64,000 nucleotides of DNA from Clostridiales bacterium CCNA10 (lineage in GTDB: Bacteria > Bacillota > Clostridia > Oscillospirales > Oscillospiraceae). The stretch is from NCBI GenBank assembly GCA_003573975.1, contig AP018533.1:1364001-1428000 (forward strand). The letters run 5' to 3'. A model generated the notes under the pieces. It worked only from the letters and a program-made list of their open reading frames with translations, did no database searches and was not told the origin of the DNA. Position 1 is the stretch's first letter. Every line of letters begins with the position of its first letter. This document shows, one piece after another, positions 25,353-33,201 of the stretch. The position numbers and the translations under genes are program-made.

Positions 25353-26552
25353 ATGAGTGAGAAAAGACGAGATAACCGTAATCGGATTTTGCGAGAGGGC
25401 GAGTACCAGCGTAAAGATGGGAGGTATCGGTTCCGCTATATTGATGAGGACGGAAAAGAGAAAAATGTATACAGTTGGCGTTTGGACGAGAATGATCCAA
25501 TGCCAAAAGGGAAGAAGCGGGAGCCTTCCCTGCGTGAGAAAGAAAAACAGATTGAAGCGGATTTGTTTGACCGTATCGTAACCAACGGTGGCAACTATAC
25601 TGTTTTGGAACTGGTAGAAAAGTATGTTTCATTGAAAACAGGAGTTCGTCACAATACGGTTGCCGGATATAAAACGGTCATCAATATGCTGAAAAAAGAG
25701 AGTTTTGGGAATCTGCGAATTGATAAGGTGCGTTTGTCAGACGCCAAGGCATGGTTGATTAAGCTCCAACAAATTGATGGGCGGGGATACAGTTCCATTC
25801 ATTCTATCCGGGGAGTCCTCAGACCAGCATTTCAGATGGCGGTAGACGATGATTTGCTTCGTAAAAATCCATTTGAATTTGAGCTTGCATCCGTCATTGT
25901 CAATGATTCTGTTACCAGAGAAGCGATTACCCGAAAGCAGCAGAGAGATTTGCTAAAGTTTATTCAGGAAGATAAACATTTTAGCAGATACTATGATGCA
26001 ATCTATATTCTTTTTCACACAGGGCTTCGTATCTCAGAGTTCTGTGGACTGACGGTTTCAGAAATCGAGTTTGGAGAAATGCGTATCAAGGTAGACCATC
26101 AGTTACAGCGTACTGCACAGATGCAGTATGTAATTGAAGAACCAAAAACTGACAAAGGCATCCGCTATGTGCCGATGACGGAAGCTGTCGCAGCGTGTTT
26201 TCGCAGAATCATTGCCAACCGCAAGACACCAAAAGTTGAACCGATGGTGGAAGGATATGCAGGATTTTTGTTTCTGGATAAAAACGATATGCCGATGGTT
26301 GCCCTTCACTGGGAAAAGTATCTGGAGCATATCATTCAGAAATACAACAGGATTTACCGTATCCAGATGCCGAAAGTTACCCCTCATGTATGCAGGCACA
26401 CCTTTTGCTCTAATATGGCAAAATCCGGGATGAATCCGAAAACCTTGCAGTATATCATGGGTCACGCAGACATCAGTGTAACCTTGAACACTTACACCCA
26501 TGTGAATTTTGATGATGCAAAGGAAGAAGTATATCGGATAGCGAATAGTTAA
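25353..26552 (+). CDS. int: Tyrosine recombinase / integrase (Tn916 family)
   Basis: A 399-residue site-specific recombinase with three parts. The N-terminal arm-binding domain spans about 1-80, the core-binding SAM-like domain about 85-180, and the catalytic domain about 195-390. The catalytic set is visible: Arg in HTGLRISEF (about 227), HVCRHTF (His345, Arg348), GHAD (His371) and the nucleophile Tyr381 in LNTYTHV. ATG follows gaaaggagag. It lies at the right end, next to the arm-type repeats. Confidence 0.96.
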   Translation: MSEKRRDNRNRILREGEYQRKDGRYRFRYIDEDGKEKNVYSWRLDENDPMPKGKKREPSLREKEKQIEADLFDRIVTNGGNYTVLELVEKYVSLKTGVRHNTVAGYKTVINMLKKESFGNLRIDKVRLSDAKAWLIKLQQIDGRGYSSIHSIRGVLRPAFQMAVDDDLLRKNPFEFELASVIVNDSVTREAITRKQQRDLLKFIQEDKHFSRYYDAIYILFHTGLRISEFCGLTVSEIEFGEMRIKVDHQLQRTAQMQYVIEEPKTDKGIRYVPMTEAVAACFRRIIANRKTPKVEPMVEGYAGFLFLDKNDMPMVALHWEKYLEHIIQKYNRIYRIQMPKVTPHVCRHTFCSNMAKSGMNPKTLQYIMGHADISVTLNTYTHVNFDDAKEEVYRIANS

Positions 26553-26578
26553 AAAAGCCCGTTGGTAAGGACGCTTGC

Positions 26579-26707
26579 TTTACCAATGGATTTACCAAGA
26601 TTGCAGGGAAAAACATAAGAAAATATGAGAAGATTTGAGAAGATACCTTGAAAAGAAAGGAAAACCCAAAAGTCGGAAAACCCTGAAATATCAAGCGTTT
26701 GAGAAGA
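26579..26707 (+). repeat. Right-end arm-type repeats of the element
   Basis: TTTACCAAT and TTTACCAAG (26579-26599) repeat the left-end pair. Beyond them, four units of the form TTTGAGAAGA (26624, 26634, 26647 and 26698, with one or two changes) lead up to the right junction. Probably integrase and excisionase binding sites. Confidence 0.6.
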
Positions 26708-26737
26708 AATACAAGACTTAAATGGAGATATAAAAAG

Positions 26738-27205
26738 ATGATTAGAGTATTATTTATTTGCCACGGCAATATTTGCAGAAGCCCCATGGCGGAGTTTGTG
26801 ATGAAGGATCTGTCCCGCAAGGCGGGGCTGGAGGAGGCTCTGCGTATTGCGTCCGCCGCCACCAGCACAGAGGAGATCGGGAACCCGGTCTATCCGCCGG
26901 CCCGGCGCAAGCTGGCGGAGCACCAGATTAGCTGCGCCGGAAAGACGGCACGCCAGCTCCGGCGGGAGGACTATCAGGAGTATGATTTCCTGGTGGGGAT
27001 GGACCATGCCAATCTGTGCAATATGCGGCGGATGCTGGGCGGGGATCCGGAGGGCAAGCTGTCCCTGCTGCTGGACCACGCCGGGCGTTCGGGGGAGGAG
27101 ATCGCCGATCCCTGGTATACTGGGGACTTTGAGGAGACCTACCGGGACGTCCTGGCGGGGTGTCAGGGACTGTTGGATCAGATCCAGGGAACACACCATC
27201 TATAA
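26738..27205 (+). CDS. Low-molecular-weight protein tyrosine phosphatase, hybrid 5' end
   Basis: A 155-residue LMW phosphatase with the complete catalytic loop CHGNICRS (Cys8, Arg14) and a DP loop Asp in ADPWYTGDFEETY. The first ten codons (ATGATTAGAGTATTATTTATT...) are AT-rich and belong to the mobile element. From CACGGC onward the gene turns GC-rich and is chromosomal. The element therefore supplies start codon, RBS (tggaga) and any promoter, and restores a full ORF, while the original first codons remain at 15841. Likely still functional. Confidence 0.92.
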   Translation: MIRVLFICHGNICRSPMAEFVMKDLSRKAGLEEALRIASAATSTEEIGNPVYPPARRKLAEHQISCAGKTARQLRREDYQEYDFLVGMDHANLCNMRRMLGGDPEGKLSLLLDHAGRSGEEIADPWYTGDFEETYRDVLAGCQGLLDQIQGTHHL

Positions 27206-27216
27206 AAATGACAGAG

Positions 27217-27245
27217 AGCCCGGGCCGGCGGCCCGGGCTTCTTCT
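27217..27245 (+). terminator. Intrinsic terminator after the phosphatase gene
   Basis: A perfect 10-bp stem (AGCCCGGGCC / GGCCCGGGCT) with a 3-nt loop, followed by tcttct. Confidence 0.75.
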
Positions 27246-27328
27246 GTGGTGAAGCAGCGGATAAAATCTGGAGAACTGCACAAAATCAGATGTTGACCGA
27301 AAATTTGCAGATATTGACACAGCGGGGC

Positions 27329-28171
27329 TCAGCGCTTGGCTCCCTCTGGAAGGACCAGAGCGTTGCTGTTGAGGTATTCCCGGGCATAGCGGCCGGGGGA
27401 GGTGCCGGTGAGGTGGCCAAAGGTGCGGATGAAGTGGGAGTTGTCGGAAAATCCGGACATTTCACCAGCTTGCTGGACGCTGATTCCCTCTTTGAGCAGT
27501 TGGCGCGCCCGGAGCACCCGGCTGTATATAATGTATTCCATCACGGAAAAGCCGGTGGCTGATTTAAAGACCCGGCAGAGATAGTGCTTGCTGATAAAAA
27601 ATTTCCCAGCGATCTGGTCCAGCGTGAGGGGATCGGCCAAATTGTCCCGGATATAGTCCAGAATGGGAGCGACGCGGAGAAAATCCTTATTGCGGATGGC
27701 CTCTCCGGCGGTGGCGGCGTTGAGCAGGGGGGCTACCTGGATCAAAAGGTCCAGAAGCGCCACGGTCTGGTGGATGTCGCTGCCGAAGCTGCCGTCATTT
27801 TTGTTGCGCTCCAGGGCTTGAAAGCGCTCGATGATGCCGATCATCTGCTCATTGGTCATCCCGGCCCGGAGGAAGGCGGCGTTGCCGATCTGGGTGAAAT
27901 CGGTCTGTGGGGTGGACAGAGCGGTGAGCGCTTTCAGGCCGATATGCAGCACATAGCGGGCGTGAAATCCGGTGGCGATGGTGCGGTGCAGGGTATTTTC
28001 CCCGATCAGATAGAGCGTTCCCCGGCGCAGGGGATAGACCTGGTCATTGACGAAAATATTGCCCGGGCTGGTCAGGGGGAGCAGCAGCTCGCAGTAATCA
28101 TGGAAGTGCAGGCGGCTCATGCTCCAGGTATCGTTGTGATTGAGCTGAAGGTGGAAATCCACATTGGTCAT
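27329..28171 (-). CDS. AraC-family regulator, probably of the glutamate-fermentation operon
   Basis: A 280-residue regulator: an N-terminal cupin-like sensor domain (HFHDYCELLLPL, PLRRGTLYLIGEN) and a C-terminal double helix-turn-helix (about 180-275; ISKHYLCRVFKSATGFSVMEY, then SGFSDNSHFIRTFGHLTG). I choose the ATG preceded by taggaggccccaga; the frame stays open 43 codons further upstream without support. It is divergent from gctA, and a perfect long-range inverted repeat lies between them, so it is the likely activator of that operon and regulator of its own gene. Confidence 0.9.
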   Translation of the reverse strand: MTNVDFHLQLNHNDTWSMSRLHFHDYCELLLPLTSPGNIFVNDQVYPLRRGTLYLIGENTLHRTIATGFHARYVLHIGLKALTALSTPQTDFTQIGNAAFLRAGMTNEQMIGIIERFQALERNKNDGSFGSDIHQTVALLDLLIQVAPLLNAATAGEAIRNKDFLRVAPILDYIRDNLADPLTLDQIAGKFFISKHYLCRVFKSATGFSVMEYIIYSRVLRARQLLKEGISVQQAGEMSGFSDNSHFIRTFGHLTGTSPGRYAREYLNSNALVLPEGAKR

Positions 28172-28250
28172 TCTGGGGCCTCCTATGGATGTACTGTTTA
28201 AAATGGGCAAAAAATTCTGAAAACACTTGCCTGTTTTTGTTCCCTGTGAT

Positions 28251-28279
28251 ATTATAGCATAGGAAGCGAAGATATGCAA
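28251..28279 (-). promoter_or_regulatory. Promoter of the araC-type gene
   Basis: On the minus strand: TTGCAT, 17-bp spacer, TATAAT. The -35 lies inside the left arm of the inverted repeat at 28269-28280, pointing to autoregulation. Confidence 0.7.
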
Positions 28280-28318
28280 ACTTTTTGCCAAATTCCCCAA
28301 AGACCTTTTGCATATCTT
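28269..28318. promoter_or_regulatory. Probable AraC operator between araC and gctA
   Basis: Perfect 12-bp arms AAGATATGCAAA (28269-28280) and TTTGCATATCTT (28307-28318), separated by 26 bp. The right arm abuts a -10-like TACACT (28323-28328) for the gct operon, which has no good -35. That layout suits an activator-dependent promoter. Confidence 0.68.
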
Positions 28319-28423
28319 GTGCTACACTGGCCCTTGATGAACCGCGCATACCTCTTTCAGAGCCGCGGACACAAGCGCCGCGGGAAGTACATCAAAACAA
28401 TTAGTGTAATGGGGGTTTTATTT

Positions 28424-29521
28424 ATGAACAAAGTATACACCTTGCACGACGCGGTCGCGAAATTCGTCGAGAGCGGAGACTGCATCTGCTTCGGCGGCTT
28501 TACGACGAACCGGAAGCCCTACGCCGCAGTGGGCGAGATCCTGCGCCAGGGTCAGACGGACTTCACCGTCTGGGCCGGTCCTGCCGGCGGCGATTGGGAC
28601 ATGATGATCGGCGAAGGCCGCGTCAAGGCGTACATCAACTGCTACACTGCCAACTCCGGCTACACCAACGTCTCCCGCCGCTTCCGCGCCGCTATTGAGA
28701 AGGGCGAGCTGACCTATGAGGACTACTCCCAGGATGTCCTGATGCTCCAGCTCCATGCCGCCTCCCTGGGCCTGCCCTTCCTGCCCGTCCGCCTGATGCA
28801 GGGCTCCGGCCTGATGAAGTACTGGGGCATCAGCGAGGAGCAGCGCAAGGCCCTGGAGAAGGTGGATGACCTGAAGTGCGTCGAGATCGACAACCCCTTC
28901 AAGCCCGGCGAGAAGGTGGTCGCGGTCCCCGTGCCCAAGCTGGACACCGCCATCATCCATGTGCAGAAGGCCAGCCCCGACGGCACCTGCATCATCGAGG
29001 GCGACGAGTTCCACGATGTTGATGTGGCCGTGGCTGCCCGCAAGGTCATCGTGACCTGCGAGGAGCTGGTGAGCGATGAGTACATCCGCCGTGATCCCAC
29101 CCTGACCCGCATCTTCGGCGAGTGCGTCAGCGCTGTGGTCCACTGCCCCTACGGCGCTTGGCCCTCCCAGTGCTACAACTACTATGACAACGACTCCCAC
29201 GCCCTGAAGGAGTACGACAAGGCCTCCAAGTATCAGGACGCCGAGGACGCCAAGGCCCAGCTGGCCAAGGCCGCTGCCAAGGCGGAGAAGGCCGCCGCCG
29301 CCAAGCCCGATGACGCCAAGCTGGCCGAGGCCGCTGCCAAGGCTAAGAAGGCCGCTGAGGACGCCGCCGCCGGCGTGGCTATCCCTGAGACCTTCAAGGA
29401 TTACCTGGAGAAGTGGGTTTACAGCGTGAAGGACAATGAGGAGCTGCTGGACAAGGTGGGCGGTTCCCGTCTGATGCGCCTGAAGAACGAGCCCCACCTG
29501 GGTTATTCCACCAGACACTAA
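28424..29521 (+). CDS. gctA: Glutaconate CoA-transferase subunit A
   Basis: A 365-residue family I CoA-transferase subunit which, with GctB, moves CoA from acetyl-CoA or glutaconyl-CoA to (R)-2-hydroxyglutarate. Family features: DAVAKFVESGDCICFGGF, FTVWAGPAGGDWDMMIGEG and SAVVHCPYGAWPSQCYNYYD. It is about 45 residues longer than the 320-residue A. fermentans subunit. The excess is a Lys/Ala/Glu-rich helical stretch at about 270-318 (AQLAKAAAKAEKAAAAK and similar). Start ATG after gggggttttattt. First gene of the hydroxyglutarate operon. Confidence 0.95.
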   Translation: MNKVYTLHDAVAKFVESGDCICFGGFTTNRKPYAAVGEILRQGQTDFTVWAGPAGGDWDMMIGEGRVKAYINCYTANSGYTNVSRRFRAAIEKGELTYEDYSQDVLMLQLHAASLGLPFLPVRLMQGSGLMKYWGISEEQRKALEKVDDLKCVEIDNPFKPGEKVVAVPVPKLDTAIIHVQKASPDGTCIIEGDEFHDVDVAVAARKVIVTCEELVSDEYIRRDPTLTRIFGECVSAVVHCPYGAWPSQCYNYYDNDSHALKEYDKASKYQDAEDAKAQLAKAAAKAEKAAAAKPDDAKLAEAAAKAKKAAEDAAAGVAIPETFKDYLEKWVYSVKDNEELLDKVGGSRLMRLKNEPHLGYSTRH

Positions 29522-29544
29522 GTTGAAGTTGGGAGGTTATGACA

Positions 29545-30348
29545 ATGTCTGATTATACAAAGTATACCAAGCAGGAAATGCAGGCTTACGCCATTGCTAA
29601 GAACATCAAAGAGAACCAGATCGTCATCGTGGGCACCGGCCTTCCCCTGATCGGCGCCTCCCTGGCTAAGCGGGCGGTCTGCCCCTCCTGCCACCCCATC
29701 GTGGAGAGCGGCCTGATGGACTGCTCCCCCGTGGAGGTCCCCCGTTCCGTGGGCGACAACCGCTTCATGGCCCACTGCGCTGTGCAGTGGCCCAACATCC
29801 GCTTCATCGGCTTCGAGGCCAATGAGTGGCTGCACGACGAGGACCGCCTGGTCGCCTTCATCGGCGGCGCCCAGATCGACCCCTACGGCAACGTGAACTC
29901 CACCTGCATCTACGGCAAGGGCGACTATGTCAAGCCCCAGACCCGCTTTACCGGCTCCGGCGGCGCCAACGGCATCGCCACCTACTGCAACACCATCATC
30001 ATGATGCAGCACCAGAAGCGCCGCTTTATGGAGAAGATCGACTACATCACCTCCTGCGGCTGGATGGATGGCCCCGGCGGCCGTGAGAAGGTCGGCCTGC
30101 CCGGCAACCGCGGTCCCCAGATGGTGGTCACCGATCTGGGCATCATGAAGTTCGACGAGGAGACCAAGCGGATGTATCTGGCCTATTACTATCCGTTCTC
30201 CTCCCCCGAGATGGTCCAGGAGAACACCGGCTTCGAGGTGGACGTGTCCCGCGCCGAGCTGATGGAGGGTCCCGGCCCCGAGATCATCAAGCTGATCCGC
30301 GAGGAGATCGATCCCGGTCAGGCCTTCATCAAGGTCCCCAAGGACTGA
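29545..30348 (+). CDS. gctB: Glutaconate CoA-transferase subunit B
   Basis: A 267-residue subunit carrying the catalytic Glu of the CoA-transferase: Glu54 in PIVESGLMD, the same number as the active-site Glu54 in the A. fermentans enzyme. Other family segments are GTGLPLIGASLAKR and FIGGAQIDPYGNVNST. I start at the second ATG (8 bases after gggagg), two codons inside an alternative ATG. It forms the heterotetramer with GctA. Confidence 0.96.
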   Translation: MSDYTKYTKQEMQAYAIAKNIKENQIVIVGTGLPLIGASLAKRAVCPSCHPIVESGLMDCSPVEVPRSVGDNRFMAHCAVQWPNIRFIGFEANEWLHDEDRLVAFIGGAQIDPYGNVNSTCIYGKGDYVKPQTRFTGSGGANGIATYCNTIIMMQHQKRRFMEKIDYITSCGWMDGPGGREKVGLPGNRGPQMVVTDLGIMKFDEETKRMYLAYYYPFSSPEMVQENTGFEVDVSRAELMEGPGPEIIKLIREEIDPGQAFIKVPKD

Positions 30349-30367
30349 TTCAAGACCTTATGATCCC

Positions 30368-30397
30368 CAGGTGCGGCGGCCCGAGCCGCCGCACCTG
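30368..30397 (+). terminator. Strong stem-loop between gctB and gcdA
   Basis: A perfect 13-bp stem (CAGGTGCGGCGGC / GCCGCCGCACCTG) with a ccga loop and no T-run. More likely an mRNA-processing or stability element, or a partial terminator, than a full stop. Confidence 0.6.
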
Positions 30398-30428
30398 CTG
30401 AAATCAAACGTATATAGGAGGAGTTAAC

Positions 30429-32192
30429 ATGGGTAATTATTCCATGCCCCGCTATTTCCAAAATATGCCCACCGTCGGCAAGCCTGTCCGCGCCAACGCG
30501 GAGAATGTGGCTGAGCTGCGGGCCATCGAGGACGACATCCACGCCCACGTTGTGGAGGGCCTGAACAACGGCAAGGCCGACGAGGCCATGAACGCCAAGG
30601 GCCAGCTTACTGCCATGCAGCGCATTGCCCTGCTGGTGGATCCCGGCACCTGGTGCCCCCTGAACAGCCTGTACAACCCGGAGCACAACAAGACCGGCAC
30701 CACCTCCATCGTCAAGGGCCTGGGCCGTGTTAACGGCAAGTGGTGTTGTATCATCGCTTCCGACAACAAGAAGCATGCCGGCACTTGGGTGCCCGGCCAG
30801 GCGGACAACCTGCTCCGCGGATCTGACACCGCCAAGCGTCTGCGCATCCCCCTGATTTACCTGCTGGAGTGCGCCGGCGTGGAGCTGGACAAGCAGGAGA
30901 AGGTGTACCCCAACCGCCGGGGCGGCGGCACTCCCTTCTACCGCAACTCCGAGCTGAACCAGATGGGCATCCCCGTCATCGTGGGCATCCACGGCACCAA
31001 CCCCGCCGGCGGCGGCTACCACTCCATTTCTCCCACCGTGCTGATCGCCCATGATAAGGCCAACATGGCCGTGGGCGGCGCCGGCATCGTGGGCGGCATG
31101 AACCCCAAGCCCCATGTGGACATGGAGGCTGCCTTGGCCCAGATCGAGGCCACCAAGGGCCTGCGTGCCGATCCTCCCGGATCTGTCTCCGTCCACTATG
31201 GCGTCACCGGCTTCTTCCGCGAGGTGTACACCGAGCAGGAGGGCGTCATCGCCGGCATCAAGAAGTACGTGGATATGCTGCCCACCTACGATCTGGAGTT
31301 CTTCCGCGTGGATGAGCCCCAGTCTCCCGCCGCCTCCGACGTGGAGCTGTATGACCTGGTGCTGAACAACAAGAACCGCCCCTATGATATGTACTCCGTC
31401 ATCGCCCGCCTGTTTGACGGCAGCCAGTTCATGGAGTACAAGAAGGGCTATGGTCCTGAGATGATCACCGGCATCGCCAAGGTGGACGGCCTTCTGGTGG
31501 GCGTGGTGGCCAACCAGCAGGGCGTGTTCCCCAACTACCCCGAGTACAAGATGGAGAAGTACGGCCAGTCCATGGGCGCCGGCGGCAAGCTGTACCGCCA
31601 GGGCCTGATCAAGATGAACGAGTTCGTTACCCTGTGCGCCCGTGACCGCCTGCCCATGATCTGGATCCAGGATACCACCGGCATCGACGTGGGCGATGAC
31701 GCCGAGGTCGCTGAGCTGCTGGGTCTGGGCCAGTCCCTGATTTACTCTATCCAGAACAGCAAGCTGCCTATGATGGAGATCACCCTGCGCCGCGGCACCG
31801 CCGCTGCTCACTACGTCCTGGGCGGCCCTCAGGGCAACGACAACAACGCCTTCTCTCTGGGCACTGCCGCCACTGAGATCAACGTGATGAACGGCAAGAC
31901 CGCTGCCAACGCCATGTACACCGGCCGCCTGGCCAAGGATCAGAAGGCGGGCAAGGATCTGCAGCCCACCATCGACAAGATGAACGCTCTGATCGATGAC
32001 TATGATGTCAAGTCCAAGCCCCTGTACTGCGCCCAGGCCGGCCTGGTGGACGAGATCGTGGATATGCCTATGATGCGCAACTACATCGTGGCCTTCACCG
32101 ATTCCTGCTACCAGAACCCCGAGAGCATCTGCCCCTTCCATCAGATGTTGCTGCCCCGCACCATCAAGGACTACGACAGCCTGAAGAAGTAA
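30429..32192 (+). CDS. gcdA: Glutaconyl-CoA decarboxylase alpha subunit (carboxyltransferase)
   Basis: A 587-residue protein, the same length as A. fermentans GcdA. It transfers the carboxyl of glutaconyl-CoA to biotin on GcdC, releasing crotonyl-CoA. Two crotonase-like carboxyltransferase halves are visible: first [20 protein letters not shown] and later [37 protein letters not shown] and [19 protein letters not shown] aggaggagttaac. Peripheral subunit of the Na+-pumping membrane complex. Confidence 0.97.
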   Translation: MGNYSMPRYFQNMPTVGKPVRANAENVAELRAIEDDIHAHVVEGLNNGKADEAMNAKGQLTAMQRIALLVDPGTWCPLNSLYNPEHNKTGTTSIVKGLGRVNGKWCCIIASDNKKHAGTWVPGQADNLLRGSDTAKRLRIPLIYLLECAGVELDKQEKVYPNRRGGGTPFYRNSELNQMGIPVIVGIHGTNPAGGGYHSISPTVLIAHDKANMAVGGAGIVGGMNPKPHVDMEAALAQIEATKGLRADPPGSVSVHYGVTGFFREVYTEQEGVIAGIKKYVDMLPTYDLEFFRVDEPQSPAASDVELYDLVLNNKNRPYDMYSVIARLFDGSQFMEYKKGYGPEMITGIAKVDGLLVGVVANQQGVFPNYPEYKMEKYGQSMGAGGKLYRQGLIKMNEFVTLCARDRLPMIWIQDTTGIDVGDDAEVAELLGLGQSLIYSIQNSKLPMMEITLRRGTAAAHYVLGGPQGNDNNAFSLGTAATEINVMNGKTAANAMYTGRLAKDQKAGKDLQPTIDKMNALIDDYDVKSKPLYCAQAGLVDEIVDMPMMRNYIVAFTDSCYQNPESICPFHQMLLPRTIKDYDSLKK

Positions 32193-32204
32193 GGAATTCA
32201 ACGC

Positions 32205-32233
32205 GGGCGCGGGAGCACTGCTCCCGCGCCCGG
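32205..32233 (+). terminator. Strong stem-loop between gcdA and hgdC
   Basis: A near-perfect 12-14-bp GC stem (CGGGCGCGGGAG / CTCCCGCGCCCG) with a small loop and no T-run. Like the gctB-gcdA hairpin, it probably shapes transcript ends within the operon. Confidence 0.6.
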
Positions 32234-32298
32234 AGAATAGCGGTTTTGGGGCGGAGGGTTCCTCGAACAAAATTTCAAAGCATGGAGAATCATCAGAT

Positions 32299-33093
32299 AT
32301 GAGTATTTATACCTTAGGAATTGATATCGGGTCTACCGCCTCCAAGTGTGTGATGCTGAAAGATGGCAAGGAGATCGTGGCTAAGTCCCTGATCGCGGTG
32401 GGCGCCGGCACCAGTGGTCCTCAGCGGGCCATTGCTGAGGTGTTGGAAAAGGCCGGCAAGACCGAGGCGGACATGGCCTATACCCTGGCCACCGGCTATG
32501 GCCGGAACTCCCTGGAGGATATCGCCGACCACCAGATGAGCGAGCTGAGCTGCCATGCCAAGGGCGCTACGTTCCTGTTCCCAGACGTCCACACTGTGAT
32601 CGACATTGGTGGCCAGGACGTGAAGGTGCTCCAGATCGACAACGGCGTGATGACTAACTTTGTGATGAACGACAAGTGTGCCGCCGGCACCGGCCGCTTC
32701 CTGGACGTGATGGCCCGGGTGCTGGAGGTGAAGGTAGAGGATCTGGGGACCCTGGGCTCCCAGTCCACCAAGTATGTGGGCATCAGCTCCACCTGCACTG
32801 TGTTCGCCGAGAGCGAGGTCATCAGTCAGCTGTCCATGGAGACCAACAAGTGCGACATCATCAACGGCATCCACCACTCCGTGGCCAACCGGGTGGCTGG
32901 TCTGGCCCACCGGGTGGGCGTGCGGGACCAGGTGGTCATGACCGGCGGCGTTGCCCAGAACATCGGCATTGTCAACGCCCTTCAGGAGCAGCTGGGGCAC
33001 ACCATCCACACCTCGCCCCTCACCCAGTATAACGGCGCTCTGGGCGCCGCCCTGTTTGCCTATCAGAAGTATCTGAAGGAGCAGAAGGGGTAA
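32299..33093 (+). CDS. hgdC: Activator of (R)-2-hydroxyglutaryl-CoA dehydratase
   Basis: A 264-residue ASKHA-fold ATPase that injects one electron into HgdAB with ATP hydrolysis. The phosphate-binding loop is [11 protein letters not shown]. The cysteines that hold a [4Fe-4S] cluster across the dimer are Cys127 (CAAGTGRF) and Cys166 ([10 protein letters not shown]), numbers matching the A. fermentans activator. MTGGVAQN completes the nucleotide site. Highly oxygen-sensitive enzyme family; the gene precedes hgdAB as in Acidaminococcus. Confidence 0.97.
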   Translation: MSIYTLGIDIGSTASKCVMLKDGKEIVAKSLIAVGAGTSGPQRAIAEVLEKAGKTEADMAYTLATGYGRNSLEDIADHQMSELSCHAKGATFLFPDVHTVIDIGGQDVKVLQIDNGVMTNFVMNDKCAAGTGRFLDVMARVLEVKVEDLGTLGSQSTKYVGISSTCTVFAESEVISQLSMETNKCDIINGIHHSVANRVAGLAHRVGVRDQVVMTGGVAQNIGIVNALQEQLGHTIHTSPLTQYNGALGAALFAYQKYLKEQKG

Positions 33094-33201
33094 CAGATCC
33101 CGTTTCACAGCGATCCACAGTGCAGTCCCTCCGCAGGGAGGGGCCGCGTGGAAAACGATCCAATCAACCTCACAACAAAATTCGGTTAGGAGGAATTTAC
33201 A

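Larger units (their letters stand above)
15865..26768 (+). mobile_element. Integrated mobilizable element with Tn916-type integrase
   Basis: About 10.9 kb bounded by the shared core CACGGCA (15865-15871 and 26762-26768) within the two halves of a phosphatase gene. Contents: tnpV, a CorC/HlyC-like cargo gene, an XRE regulator, small accessory genes, a candidate oriT, a VOC cargo gene, MobA/MobL relaxase, CHC2 primase, VapE-like ATPase, xis and int. No type IV secretion genes are present, so it is best called an integrative mobilizable element that needs a helper. Base composition is mixed: about 50% GC backbone with AT-rich cargo, against a GC-rich chromosome. Confidence 0.9.

Noticed and set aside
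15865-26768. Complete conjugative element (ICE)
   Set aside because: Relaxase, int, xis and replication genes are present, but there is no coupling protein or type IV secretion gene, so a mobilizable element is the safer call.
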